A stretch of DNA of 64,000 nucleotides from an uncultured Kiloniellaceae bacterium (GTDB taxonomy: Bacteria > Pseudomonadota > Alphaproteobacteria > Kiloniellales > Kiloniellaceae): NCBI GenBank assembly GCA_947493695.1, contig CANLSF010000007.1, positions 186,001-250,000 on the forward strand, read 5' to 3'. Shown here piece by piece: positions 27,010 through 36,230 of this stretch. A program made the translations under genes and the position numbers. The notes below the pieces were generated by a model, which saw only the letters and a list, made by a program, of their open reading frames with translations, had not been told where the DNA came from and ran no database searches. Positions within the stretch are counted from its first letter, which is position 1; the number at the start of each line of letters is the position of its first letter.

Positions 27010-27588
27010 TCATCGCAGACTCATCATTGCAGCCTTGGACACAGCATCGAGCCGGGCTTTATCGCGCGTCAATCGGCCAATCACACCGAAGCCCTGAAAA
27101 CAGGCGCTCAGATGCGCTGCGAGCAATGCCGGATCCTTGTCGGCACTCAAGGCCCCTAAGGCCTGCGCCTCCTCCAGTCGCGTTTTGAACGCCGTCTCGA
27201 TAGAAGTGATAGCCTCGGAGACACAGGCCTGGATTTCAGCATCTCCCGACGCGACTTCTATGGCCGAATTGGTCAGCAGGCAGCCCGCCAATTCTTCCGG
27301 CTCCAGATCCTCATAGGCCGTCCGAAAGAAAGCCTCGATCGCTGCCAGTGGTTCCCCGCCGTGCAAAAGAACGTTCACCCGCTCTCCAACCACCTGCTCC
27401 CGGTAATGGTCCAGAACCGCGAGGAACAAACCCTTCTTACTGCCGAAGGCGTTGTAGATGCTGCCCGGCTGAAGCCCTGTTGCCTGTTCCAGATCCACCA
27501 TCGAGGTCGCGCGGTAGCCTTTTTCCCAAAAAACCCACATTGCGCCCTCCAGAACCTCCTGCGCATCGAACTCCTGATGACGTCCCAT
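27010..27588 (-). CDS. TetR-family regulator
   Basis: A 192-residue TetR repressor with HTH EFDAQEVLEGAMWVFWEKGYRATSMVDLEQATGLQPGSIYNAFGSKK across helices 1-4, the YNAFGSKKGLF subgroup. ATG 27588 follows GAGAGG. A palindromic operator lies at 27630-27645 in the 71-bp divergent region with the next gene. It may also read through into the EamA transporter on the same strand. Confidence 0.92.
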   Translation of the reverse strand: MGRHQEFDAQEVLEGAMWVFWEKGYRATSMVDLEQATGLQPGSIYNAFGSKKGLFLAVLDHYREQVVGERVNVLLHGGEPLAAIEAFFRTAYEDLEPEELAGCLLTNSAIEVASGDAEIQACVSEAITSIETAFKTRLEEAQALGALSADKDPALLAAHLSACFQGFGVIGRLTRDKARLDAVSKAAMMSLR

Positions 27589-27629
27589 GAAACCTCTCTT
27601 GCATCCAGCAAAACTTATGATATCTTTTT

Positions 27630-27645
27630 TTGAGTGTTCATTCAA
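27630..27645. promoter_or_regulatory. Palindromic TetR operator
   Basis: TTGAGTGTTCATTCAA is a near-perfect palindrome (arms TTGARTG/CATTCAA) centred between divergent start codons at 27588 and 27660. It fits the binding site of the TetR protein. Confidence 0.75.
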
Positions 27646-27659
27646 GAATAGGATTTGTC

Positions 27660-28334
27660 ATGGCCGGTCAGCTCTCGGGTTTCGTTCAGTTGGACGGGGT
27701 TGATGGCGTCTACATCGCGGAGCGGAACAACCTGCGCTGCTCGGCGCTCGTCCTGAGGGACGGACGCCTCTGCCTCTTCAGTCCGGTTGCCGGTTTGGGA
27801 AATAAAGCCCTCGAAAGCCTGTCTGAAATCGGAGAGGTCGCGTTTCTGTTGGCGCCCAATCACTATCACAACAAGGCCCTTGGGGCGTATTGCGATGTCT
27901 TCGCGACGTCGGAACTCTGCGCATCCGATAAGGCCGCACCTCGCTTGGCGGAAGTCACGGGCCTGACCCTCGAAAATCTGGAAAAGCTTACTGCCCTGCT
28001 TCCGGCCGGGGTCAATTTTGTCGAGCCCGAGGGATTGAAGACGGGTGAGGTCTGGTTGCGGATAAGCGCGAAAAAACAGACGAGCTGGCTGGTTGTCGAC
28101 GCCTTTTGCGGTCCCCAGATCCGGGCCGGACAAACAGAGTCGGATACGCCCGAAATTCTCAAGCCTTTTCCGACCTATGGAACAGGCGACAAGACCGCCT
28201 ATGCGGCCTGGGTTCAGGCGCAGATCCGGGAAGACAAGCCGAAGATCGTCGTTCCCTGCCACGGCGCGGTGCTGCGCGCGAAAGACCTGCCGGTAAAGCT
28301 GACAAAACTGGTCGACGAATTTTTTGGCGTCTGA
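27660..28334 (+). CDS. DUF4336/metallo-beta-lactamase-fold-like protein
   Basis: A 224-residue protein that looks like the metallo-beta-lactamase fold without its catalytic motif. AFLLAPNHYHNKALGAYCDVFATSEL (~61-86) occupies the HxHxDH position, with His 68 and 70 but no Asp or further His. VVDAFCGPQ and VVPCHGAVL match later strands. It may be a structural or redox relative rather than a hydrolase. ATG 27660 follows ATAGGA. It is divergent from a TetR gene that presumably controls it. Confidence 0.6.
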   Translation: MAGQLSGFVQLDGVDGVYIAERNNLRCSALVLRDGRLCLFSPVAGLGNKALESLSEIGEVAFLLAPNHYHNKALGAYCDVFATSELCASDKAAPRLAEVTGLTLENLEKLTALLPAGVNFVEPEGLKTGEVWLRISAKKQTSWLVVDAFCGPQIRAGQTESDTPEILKPFPTYGTGDKTAYAAWVQAQIREDKPKIVVPCHGAVLRAKDLPVKLTKLVDEFFGV

Positions 28335-28363
28335 CGAAACGAAAAGGAGGTCAGACCGCCAGG

Positions 28364-28741
28364 TCAAACCGGGTTGCGCTCCAGGCATTCCCGGACGCCG
28401 AGCCACTCGGACCTGACAACCGCCATCTGCCTGCGCGATTTCAAGTCGTGGAACCAGCCAGTAACCCAAGACCGCGGCTGGAGACGATTGCACACCAATT
28501 CGCGCACCTGCTGTTCGCTCCAGGGCTCCCACTCCCCCGCAACCTGAAGAAGGTTCGTCCAAAAGACCGGGGCGACTTCACGACATAGAACTTCCTCGGC
28601 CTGATCTGCGGAAAATCCAGCAGCGCGTATTTTCTCCGCGATCACCCCCAGATCGGATTGGTCCAACTCGGTATCCAGGAAAAGCTCCGAGAGTGCGTGC
28701 CATACGGGCGCGCGACGATCTATCTCTTCAGCACTGTACAT
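28364..28741 (-). CDS. Small conserved hypothetical protein (DUF7079-like)
   Basis: A 125-residue soluble acidic protein. RRAPVWHALSELFLDTELDQSDL at the N-terminus and EVAPVFWTNLLQVAGEWEPW in the middle match a widespread family of unknown function that I associate with DUF7079. There is no signal peptide or catalytic motif. It converges with the MBL-like gene, and lies downstream of the LysE gene on the same strand, 32 bp away. Confidence 0.65.
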   Translation of the reverse strand: MYSAEEIDRRAPVWHALSELFLDTELDQSDLGVIAEKIRAAGFSADQAEEVLCREVAPVFWTNLLQVAGEWEPWSEQQVRELVCNRLQPRSWVTGWFHDLKSRRQMAVVRSEWLGVRECLERNPV

Positions 28742-28773
28742 TCACTGTCCAAGGCAGAAAGGCTCCCTCCCGC

Positions 28774-29385
28774 TCAGCGATCCGACATCGCGAGCCGCAG
28801 CCCAAGGACGCCAAATGCACCAGCAAAACCGCGCTTCATCCAGAGCAACACGCGCGGTTTCGAAATCACGTACTGCCTTGTGGCCGCAGCGAATGCGCCG
28901 TAACCGGCAAAAATCACAAAGGTCAGCAGCATAAAAATAGCCGCCAGCCCCAGCATGTAGGACGTCGGGTTAGCTGTGTTCACCGGCACGAACTGAGGCA
29001 GAAACGCCAGGAAGAAAAGCGAGAGCTTCGGATTCAGAATGTTCAGGAAGAAGCCGTTGAAGACGATCTTGCGCGCCGACATAGGGGCGATCTTTTCCGA
29101 AACTTCCATGGCGCCACCATCGCGCAGAATGCTCCACGCCATGTAAAAGAGGTAGGCAACACCGAGATACTTGATCACCTGGAACGCCAACGCGCTGGTA
29201 TGGAGCAAAGCCGCCAGTCCGGCGACGGACGCGACAATGGCCGGGATAATCCCCAGCGTACAGCCAAGCGCCGCCAGAACACTCGCCCGCCAGCCTTTAC
29301 TGAGTCCGAATGCCAGAGTGTAGAGAACACCAGTGCCCGGCAAAAGCACCACGACAATCGAGGTCAGCAGATATTCCAGCGTCAT
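28774..29385 (-). CDS. LysE/RhtB-family amino acid exporter
   Basis: A 203-residue inner-membrane protein with about six helices. The N-terminal VVVLLPGTGVLYTLAFGLSKGWRASVLAALGCTLG and FNGFFLNILNPKLSLFFLAFLPQF are LysE/RhtB signatures. It would export an amino acid or related amine; which one is unknown. It probably forms an operon with the small downstream gene. Confidence 0.92.
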   Translation of the reverse strand: MTLEYLLTSIVVVLLPGTGVLYTLAFGLSKGWRASVLAALGCTLGIIPAIVASVAGLAALLHTSALAFQVIKYLGVAYLFYMAWSILRDGGAMEVSEKIAPMSARKIVFNGFFLNILNPKLSLFFLAFLPQFVPVNTANPTSYMLGLAAIFMLLTFVIFAGYGAFAAATRQYVISKPRVLLWMKRGFAGAFGVLGLRLAMSDR

Positions 29386-29597
29386 TCAGTCCGCTCCAGA
29401 GTTGGAATTGAATTCGGCGGAAAAGAGACCAGAGATTGGAACGACTGGCAAGTTTTGCAGAGTTTCGATCCCATCGGCTTAGTTTCCAGCATTGCAGATC
29501 TCTCACGAGACAGTGTTTCAAAGCATTAAGACTTTGTTTGAATTCCTGCCTCATGATTATCGCCTGAGTTGTACTCCAGGTTTTCCACCAGAGCTTT

Positions 29598-30461
29598 ATG
29601 ACGGTAACAACGAGATCAATCTTCGTGACCGCAATATGCATCACGATAATGGCAACGGCGCTCTATTTGACAGCCGGTCTTTTTACCGATTACGACCTGG
29701 GAGTCGGACCGACATCGCAGGTCTATAATTGGTTCTCAGTCACAGTTATCGGTCTCTACATTGCCTGCTACGTAATCACCGATGCGGCCTTATCGACACA
29801 GTTTCATCCAGGACATCGCTTGTTTCAGGTCATTGTCGGGTTGCTGGCCGGTTGGGTGATTGTCGCTGGCCCTCTATTTGGCTGGACAATCATGATCGGC
29901 CTCGAGGTTTCGGCCCTCGTCTCGTCAATCCTGACGCCGACACCCTCTGTCACAACCCCTCCCATGCAGGGGATTGCCCTGGTCGTCAGCCCCCTCGTGG
30001 CCGGATTTTTGATTGGGGCTTTGGTTCACTTCACCCAACGCAGCCTGACCGGGCAGCAGTTTTGGGACCCGCGTTCGAAACGTGAATTGCAGGGTCACTG
30101 CGTTGGTTTCGCCCTGGTGATTTATATTAGCTTTTACGGCCTATCCGGTCTCGGAGAAGATCTTTCCAACCTTGGCAAACAAAGCACGACGACGTGGGAC
30201 TATATGAGTGCCCTCTGGCTAATCTTCATCGCAGCTCCCTTGGCGCATCTCGCTCGTATGTCACTGACGCGGAATCTTTATGGAGCGCCAAGATCACATG
30301 CGATATCAACACGGATGCTCCGCCTCGGTCTCCTGCTCTTTTTCATCGCTGGTGCAGGGAGAAGTCTTGAATACCGCGACTTGAGCCTTCTCGTAACATG
30401 GCCGGTCAAAGATTTTTCCGATGCCATGTTTTGGAAAGACAAGTCGAAACGGGATACCTAG
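29598..30461 (+). CDS. Multi-pass membrane protein of unknown function
   Basis: A 287-residue protein with about seven hydrophobic segments (near 8-28, 45-62, 80-105, 125-145, 172-190, 210-225, 240-258), one frame throughout, and a basic C-terminus. I do not recognise the family. It is isolated between a LysE gene (divergent) and a DUF1801 gene (convergent). GC content is lower than in its neighbours, which may mean recent acquisition. Confidence 0.65.
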   Translation: MTVTTRSIFVTAICITIMATALYLTAGLFTDYDLGVGPTSQVYNWFSVTVIGLYIACYVITDAALSTQFHPGHRLFQVIVGLLAGWVIVAGPLFGWTIMIGLEVSALVSSILTPTPSVTTPPMQGIALVVSPLVAGFLIGALVHFTQRSLTGQQFWDPRSKRELQGHCVGFALVIYISFYGLSGLGEDLSNLGKQSTTTWDYMSALWLIFIAAPLAHLARMSLTRNLYGAPRSHAISTRMLRLGLLLFFIAGAGRSLEYRDLSLLVTWPVKDFSDAMFWKDKSKRDT

Positions 30462-30499
30462 CGAGGAACGTCTCAAAACCCCATAACTGGCAAGTCCCG

Positions 30500-30940
30500 T
30501 TACTTGAGGGAGGTGCCGGCTTTCTTTCTGGCGTGGTAGGTCAACGCCAGTCCGATGCAGTGCCTGAGGGCTTCGTCATCCACTGCGTCGGCCGCATCGA
30601 AGATCATCGCCCGATTACCTTCGAAGCGGAACGCGTCGGCATAGAGTTCGCGGAAGTCTTCAATCAGCGTGGTCTGGCAGTGACAGTAGAGCGCGTAACG
30701 ACCGGGCTCATCCCTGACCTGATCGATGCGAATGGTGCTGCCGCTTTTTGGCTTGAACGTGAGATAACTCGGCTGACCCCACTTCAGAGTCTCCTGGAGT
30801 GAACCGACCGCCTCAGTCGCTTCAGCCGTCTCCAGGATCAGGGAGCGCAAGTTCAGCAGGTTTCCCCGGACCTCCGGTGGATAGGCATCGAAAACCGCCC
30901 GCACTGCTGGGTCGGCGATCTTCGAGGCTCGACTGGCCAT
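30500..30940 (-). CDS. DUF1801-domain protein
   Basis: A 146-residue protein. AVFDAYPPEVRGNLLNLRSLILETAE and LKWGQPSYLTFKPKSGSTIRI are typical of the DUF1801/YdhG-like fold; related proteins from this fold are frataxin-like in shape and of unclear function. Start is ATG at 30940, near an AGGAGAGCAG-like Shine-Dalgarno. It converges with the membrane protein gene. Confidence 0.85.
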   Translation of the reverse strand: MASRASKIADPAVRAVFDAYPPEVRGNLLNLRSLILETAEATEAVGSLQETLKWGQPSYLTFKPKSGSTIRIDQVRDEPGRYALYCHCQTTLIEDFRELYADAFRFEGNRAMIFDAADAVDDEALRHCIGLALTYHARKKAGTSLK

Positions 30941-31015
30941 TCTGCTGCTCTCCTCCTCCGCATGGACGCGAAGAGCTTAGCTGGTCATAAGCCAGCCACG
31001 CAATGAAGCTCCCTT

Positions 31016-31918
31016 CTAAACTTCATCCCGGCAGAGTGCCTGGCAGAGGCAGTGTACGCCCCCGCCCCCCAGGGTGAACATCGACATATCCGGGTCATAC
31101 ACGGTGAAGCCCAACGCACGCATCTTGTCGTTCAACTCGCCAGTGCCTCTCATGGAGAGCACTTTGTCGTTGCCCAGCGCCACCAGATTAACGCCCAGAT
31201 TTTTGGCTTCCCGATAGGGCACGTCGACGAAATCGAACCCCCAGTCTTTCAGCTGCATGACCACCCAGGGTTCCAGGGCATCGACACAGGCAACCAGCAG
31301 CTTTTCCGCCAAAGGCACCACCAGTCCATCCATGTGGACGAACTCCCGGCTGATCGGCGCGGTGACCGCCTCCCAGCCTTCCTTGTACAGGAAGCCCGCA
31401 ACCTGCTCCGAACCTTCCTTTTCCGAGCGCTCGCCGCAGTAACCGATCAGGGCCCTGCCCGGCTCCAGAATAACAAAGTCTCCACCCTCGAAGTGACCGG
31501 CGGTCGCGAAGTTCCAGATCGGAACATCGTTCTCCTGGTAGAACTGGATCGCCGTCACGTAGTCCGCGCGCCGCACCTTAAGCTGCATATGACAGATCAA
31601 TGCGCCCCATGGCGTCATAGCTGAACTGTCACGGGCAAAGAAGTTCCGATGCAAAACCGGGTCGGCCTCCAGATAGTGGCAGGCCACGCCGTTGTCTTCG
31701 TAGATCGAGACCATCTCAGCATGCTGCGCCATCGCAGTCTGAAGGTCGAACTTCGCCCCGGTCTTGTGCGCATTGGCCAGGGTCCTGCCGATCAGAGGCC
31801 CGGCCTCAACCCAGCGGTAGTGTTCCGGCTTGCCCAGCAAAACATCACGCAAGGGCGCATAGTCATTGTTGATCCCCCAGGATCTTCCTTTTGCTGTCCC
31901 TGTTTTCGTTCCTGACAT
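31016..31918 (-). CDS. Arginine deiminase/DDAH-family amidinohydrolase
   Basis: A 300-residue guanidino-modifying enzyme of the pentein fold. The active-site set is complete in arrangement: FEGGD (143-147), H195 (FVHMDG) and nucleophile C290 (GGGGVHCLCQ). It should hydrolyse a guanidino compound such as methylarginine or arginine. A LysR regulator gene lies divergently 90 bp away and is likely to control it. ATG 31918 has GGGAG upstream. Confidence 0.88.
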   Translation of the reverse strand: MSGTKTGTAKGRSWGINNDYAPLRDVLLGKPEHYRWVEAGPLIGRTLANAHKTGAKFDLQTAMAQHAEMVSIYEDNGVACHYLEADPVLHRNFFARDSSAMTPWGALICHMQLKVRRADYVTAIQFYQENDVPIWNFATAGHFEGGDFVILEPGRALIGYCGERSEKEGSEQVAGFLYKEGWEAVTAPISREFVHMDGLVVPLAEKLLVACVDALEPWVVMQLKDWGFDFVDVPYREAKNLGVNLVALGNDKVLSMRGTGELNDKMRALGFTVYDPDMSMFTLGGGGVHCLCQALCRDEV

Positions 31919-32008
31919 CTGTCACTCTCCCGTCCCATTCCAGGGCAAGAGGCTAGGATTGGTTTAAGTTATAAAAAATGCTAAAGTACTTACTCTTACT
32001 TGCATAAA

Positions 32009-32947
32009 ATGATAACTATGAATTCACATCATGTTTCGCCTTTTGGCAGGCTTTCGAAAACCGACCTGCACCACCTCTCCGTCTTTGTGACCGTCGCGGA
32101 GGCCAAGGGCTTTTCTGCCGCTCAGGTGACTTTGAATGTAGCGACTTCAACCATCAGCCGTCAGATATCGGAGCTGGAAACGCGGCTCGGGCTGCGGCTC
32201 TGCCAGCGTGGCCGCAGCGGTTTCCGCCTGACCGATCAGGGGACAACGGTGTACAGCGCCGCGAAGCAGCTCTTCGCAGCGCTGGAAAACTTCCGCGGCA
32301 CGGTCGATGCCAGCCGCGGCCTTCTGACCGGGCAACTATCACTCGCCGTTATCGAGAACTGGGTCGCTGATGAGCGTGCGCCTGTCGCGTCGGCGCTGGC
32401 CAACTTCAGATCACTGGCGCCAGACGTCCAGATCGATATCCATTCGCTGGCACCTGACGAGATCGAGCTGGCGGTGATCGACGGACGTGCGGACCTCGGC
32501 ATGGGGGTGTTTCACCAACAACGCCCGGGCCTGATCTACGAGGCAATCGGCGAGGATCCGGTTGAGCTCTACTGCGGGAAAAACCATCCACTTTTTGATC
32601 GGGTCGCCAACGGCCTGACGGCGCGGGACCTAAACTCAGCAGAACTGGTCCGACGGGCTTATCTCTCGGAAGAGCAGGTCGCCCCCAAGACCGCGCATCT
32701 AGCCTCCGGAGCCTTTGCCCATCAGGTGGAAGGCGTCGCCTTCATGATCCTTTCGGGGAAGTTCATCGGCTACCTGCCGGTCCACTACGCGGCGCGTTGG
32801 GTGAAGGAGGGCCATATGCGCTCCCTACTGCCCCGCCGCCACCGGCTCAAGACCAGGATCGAAATCGTGATCAAGCGAGGCAGCAATGCGTCAACAGCCC
32901 GACAGGCATTCCAGGACATCCTCAAACGCGAGTCGGCGAACCTTTAA
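32009..32947 (+). CDS. LysR-family regulator
   Basis: A LysR protein of about 312 residues. The HTH reads HHLSVFVTVAEAKGFSAAQVTLNVATSTISRQISELETRLG, and the effector domain follows from ~95. The start is uncertain: TTG 32000, ATG 32009 and ATG 32018 are in frame without a clear ribosome-binding site; 32009 is used. Divergent from the DDAH-like gene, which is probably its target. Confidence 0.88.
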   Translation: MITMNSHHVSPFGRLSKTDLHHLSVFVTVAEAKGFSAAQVTLNVATSTISRQISELETRLGLRLCQRGRSGFRLTDQGTTVYSAAKQLFAALENFRGTVDASRGLLTGQLSLAVIENWVADERAPVASALANFRSLAPDVQIDIHSLAPDEIELAVIDGRADLGMGVFHQQRPGLIYEAIGEDPVELYCGKNHPLFDRVANGLTARDLNSAELVRRAYLSEEQVAPKTAHLASGAFAHQVEGVAFMILSGKFIGYLPVHYAARWVKEGHMRSLLPRRHRLKTRIEIVIKRGSNASTARQAFQDILKRESANL

Positions 32948-32956
32948 AACAATGGC

Positions 32957-34864
32957 TCAGTAGCAATTGTTTTCCTGTGCGATCGTCGCCAGGGTCGGTT
33001 GGATCAGGACATCGAAGTTCCGGTCCTCCGTCTCACCCTGACGGAACAGGCGACCGACAATCGGCACAGTGGTAACGGGACTCTCTTCCGGCAAGGTCGT
33101 GTGCACGACGACATCCATCGGTTTGGCCAGGTCTTCTTTCCGGATCTTGAAGACTGCGCCGACGGAGCGCATGCCTTTGTTCGCGGTCTTGAAGCCCATC
33201 ATCTTCCAGAGACCGGCGTCCTGCGCCGCCCCTTCGGTCAAAGACGATGCAACGTAGACATTGCGCCCGTCTTCGCTCCAGCCGCCGCTTTCTTCCTTGA
33301 CCAGTTCATTGTCGACCCATTCGCGGTAGGTCCAGGTCACGCTCAGATGCCACTCGTGCCACATGCCGTAGAGACGAATTTCATCAGGTGCCCGACGCCG
33401 GCCTTCGGAGTCTTCCAGAAAGATCGACTGGAAGGTGCCATCGCCCGGCGCGTCTTCGATGGAAACGCTGACCAGCAGGCCCTCGTCCGTCCACATCGCG
33501 CCGGTAGCCAGTTCGACATCCTGAACCTCCTGGGTGACCTTGTCGTCATCATCGATGGGATCATCGTCGAGATCGGGCTTGGGACCGATTTCCGGACGTC
33601 CGCCACCACCGCCGAAGGTGCTGCGCCCCTGCCCGAAGCCGCCACCGATCGAACTACCGCCGCTGCCGCCCACACCAAAGCCGCCGCCAAAGGCTTCCTT
33701 GACCTTGTTTTTCAGGCGCGCACCGCTGCCAATCTTGTCGTTGGCGCCAACCACGACTGCCAGATGCGCCGGAGGCATGGGACAAACGTACGCCGTTTCC
33801 TTGCTCTTCGACGTTGTCTCGCCTTTGCCCGGAACGGCCTCGCTGCCTTTCGTCAGACAGGGATAATCGTCCGGACAGGTAAGCGTCATTTTCTCACCGG
33901 CGGCCGTGGCCTCCTTGACGCAGTTTCGAATGCAGTCGTAGTAAGCATTCCGCGCTTCGTCGGCATAGCGCTTGACCCAGTTCACATGATCCTGCCAGCT
34001 CTTGACCTGGGCCTGTGCTTTTTTGAGTGCCGCTTTGGCCGACGCAACCTCACCGGTTAAGCGTTTGACGGCGAGTTCGTAAACCGACAGATCCTTGCCG
34101 GCGTTTATGACCGCCTGTCGCTCGGCGAAGCTACTATCTGGATTAAGCGTTTTCCCCACGTTCTTTTTGGCCTTTGCGACCTTCGCTTTGCTTTCGGCCA
34201 GATCTGCTTCCAGCTTGGCAAGCTTCTTTTGCAGCCGCGCAACCTCGTCGCTGGCCTTCTTAAGAGACTCTTCGGCGCTCTTCTGGGACTTTTCCCATTT
34301 GCGCATAGTGTCGAACGCCGCCTGACAGCGGTGACGGCAGATTGCGTCTCCGACGGTTTCGCCGGAACGCGGCGTAATCCTCCAATCCTCCTCGGCCTCT
34401 TCCTGTTCCGTCTCCTCTTCCGCGTCTTCGTCGCTCTCGCCAGCGACCGGCCCACCCTCGCCGATCAAGCCAACCCGTGTGCACTCCAAAGCCAGTTTGT
34501 CGACGAAGGCCTGCATCTTTTGAATGACCTGCGTATGACGAATCTGTTCGTCACCGGACAGAACCGAGTTCTCGATAATCATGTTACGGATATCGACCCG
34601 GAAATTGATCAGCCAGGCATTGCAGATTAACTCACCGGAATTGACAGTCAGCTCCGTGAGTGCGCCGCTCGCACCGCGAACCGCATTGCCTTTCGTCGCC
34701 AAAGCGGAAAGCTCGCCCTGCAGGGCATCACCCAGACTCTGGGTCTGCTCGTCCATTCCCAGCTCGCCGAGCGCCTTGCCAACCACACCCGCTTGCGCCG
34801 GCTGTAGCATTACCGCAAGTAACAGGAACGTCAGAAATCCGACCCCAGAAATGAAACGCGCCAT
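32957..34864 (-). CDS. Exported coiled-coil protein with paired CX3C motifs, function unknown
   Basis: A 635-residue protein with a signal peptide (~1-25). A helical N-part with C81 and C128 precedes an acidic linker (~143-160). A heptad-like, charge-rich coiled coil runs ~181-310, broken near 241-246, so it folds back as a hairpin. CRHRC (176-180) and CIRNC (311-315) lie at the two ends, a symmetric pair of CX3C motifs that could disulfide-link the hairpin base. A Gly-rich linker (~393-422) and acidic stretch (~431-441) follow, then a beta-like domain (~450-600, including SVSIEDAPGDGTFQSIFLED). I do not recognise the family. It stands alone, with a short AT-rich gap upstream. Confidence 0.85.
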   Translation of the reverse strand: MARFISGVGFLTFLLLAVMLQPAQAGVVGKALGELGMDEQTQSLGDALQGELSALATKGNAVRGASGALTELTVNSGELICNAWLINFRVDIRNMIIENSVLSGDEQIRHTQVIQKMQAFVDKLALECTRVGLIGEGGPVAGESDEDAEEETEQEEAEEDWRITPRSGETVGDAICRHRCQAAFDTMRKWEKSQKSAEESLKKASDEVARLQKKLAKLEADLAESKAKVAKAKKNVGKTLNPDSSFAERQAVINAGKDLSVYELAVKRLTGEVASAKAALKKAQAQVKSWQDHVNWVKRYADEARNAYYDCIRNCVKEATAAGEKMTLTCPDDYPCLTKGSEAVPGKGETTSKSKETAYVCPMPPAHLAVVVGANDKIGSGARLKNKVKEAFGGGFGVGGSGGSSIGGGFGQGRSTFGGGGGRPEIGPKPDLDDDPIDDDDKVTQEVQDVELATGAMWTDEGLLVSVSIEDAPGDGTFQSIFLEDSEGRRRAPDEIRLYGMWHEWHLSVTWTYREWVDNELVKEESGGWSEDGRNVYVASSLTEGAAQDAGLWKMMGFKTANKGMRSVGAVFKIRKEDLAKPMDVVVHTTLPEESPVTTVPIVGRLFRQGETEDRNFDVLIQPTLATIAQENNCY

Positions 34865-35064
34865 AAAACAATCTCCGCCGAAAATGTATACACTCTGTAT
34901 CGCGCGTCGAAGCTTCTAATCTGCCGTCTTTATACTAATTTGTTAACTATACTTAGACGCACCAAGATCATTAAAACACATATGATGATTTTTTTCTATA
35001 TAGTTGAGTTTTTAAAGCTCGAAAATACAGTGACAGATTTTCAAACCTTCACCTCTCGCGACGA

Positions 35065-36021
35065 TCAGACAAGATACCGCGGCGCCCCCGCCAGGAGGTC
35101 TTGCGCCTGCGCAACGGTCTGCGTGACAATTTCACCGGCGGGTTTGATAGCATCGATCAGATCGACAACCTCGCCCCCGATAACAACACGGGTCGTGTAG
35201 TCTTCGGCTTCCGCGGAATTGTAGCGTGCCCGTTCCGCATCGTTCGCCTGAAGCGCCCCTTCGTCCCCATGCCAGCGGCGCGAGTAGTCGTTGTGCAGGA
35301 CCCGGCCGGAAAAATGCCAGGGCCAGTCCAGGCCGCGTGCGACATCAAAAACCTTAGTGCGCACGGTATCGTCACCCTGGGTTTCCACGAGATGCGTCTT
35401 TGCGCTTTCAAGACCGTTGGCTTCTTCTGAGGCCCAAAAGCGGGTGCCCATCATGACACCATCCGCGCCCAACATGAGCGCTCCCGCAAGGCCACGGCCA
35501 TCGCCGATGCCCCCCGCCGCCACGATGATCTGCTCAGGTCCGACAGCATCACGGACCGCGGGGAGCAATGCAGTCAGGCCACGGTCCATCCCGTGACCAC
35601 CGGCCTCCTGCCCTTGCACCACAATGACATCAACACCCGCCGCCAGGGCCTGTCGGGCCTGCTCGACCCGATGGACCTGCCAGATCGACGGCACATCCGC
35701 ATCCCGGCACTTGGCGACGAATTCCGTGGCGTCCCCGAACGCGAAGATCATGGCTGCCGGTTTACGTTCCAGACAGAGGTCCAACAGGTGTGGTTTCTCG
35801 GCCAGCGCCCAGGTGATAAAGCCGGCGCCCACCCGCTGGTTTTTCGCAGCAATGAACTGCTCAAGCATCCAACTGCCATCCCCATAGCCGCCGCCGATCA
35901 AACCGAGCCCTCCCGCGGCGGTCACAGCCGCCGCCAGAGCGCCGTCGGAGACCTTATCCATCGGCGCCAGTAGGATCGGATGTTCGATATCGAATTTCTC
36001 CGTCAGTCGGGTGCGTATCAA
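35065..36021 (-). CDS. Nitronate monooxygenase-like flavoenzyme
   Basis: A TIM-barrel FMN enzyme of about 318 residues, like 2-nitropropane dioxygenase/nitronate monooxygenase. It opens with IRTRLTEKFDIEHPILLAPMDKVSDGALAAAVTAAGGLG. The catalytic His is in GQEAGGHG, followed by FMN-phosphate residues IIVAAGGIGDGRGLAGALMLGADGVMMGTRFWAS. The best start is TTG 36021 with AAGGG upstream; the frame extends to 36096 without a better site. It could detoxify nitronates or act on enoyl-type substrates. Confidence 0.85.
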   Translation of the reverse strand: MIRTRLTEKFDIEHPILLAPMDKVSDGALAAAVTAAGGLGLIGGGYGDGSWMLEQFIAAKNQRVGAGFITWALAEKPHLLDLCLERKPAAMIFAFGDATEFVAKCRDADVPSIWQVHRVEQARQALAAGVDVIVVQGQEAGGHGMDRGLTALLPAVRDAVGPEQIIVAAGGIGDGRGLAGALMLGADGVMMGTRFWASEEANGLESAKTHLVETQGDDTVRTKVFDVARGLDWPWHFSGRVLHNDYSRRWHGDEGALQANDAERARYNSAEAEDYTTRVVIGGEVVDLIDAIKPAGEIVTQTVAQAQDLLAGAPRYLV

Positions 36022-36230
36022 GAGAGTAGCCCTTCGTATTTTTTCGCGGGTTTCCGAATGATGCACAGCGTCGCAGCCGGAACAGCCCAGCGTCAAGAAC
36101 GCGCACTATCGAGTTCATTCACAAAGCCGTATCGGAGGTGGATTTGAAGGTCGAATAAATTTAACACGTATACATACAATTATGATATCCTGCCTCTTCA
36201 AGTGCTGAAAAAAGAGGAGCTCGTCGAGGG

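Noticed and set aside
28693-29529. Plus-strand frame opposite LysE gene
   Set aside because: Highly charged and low-complexity, antisense to a clear membrane exporter.
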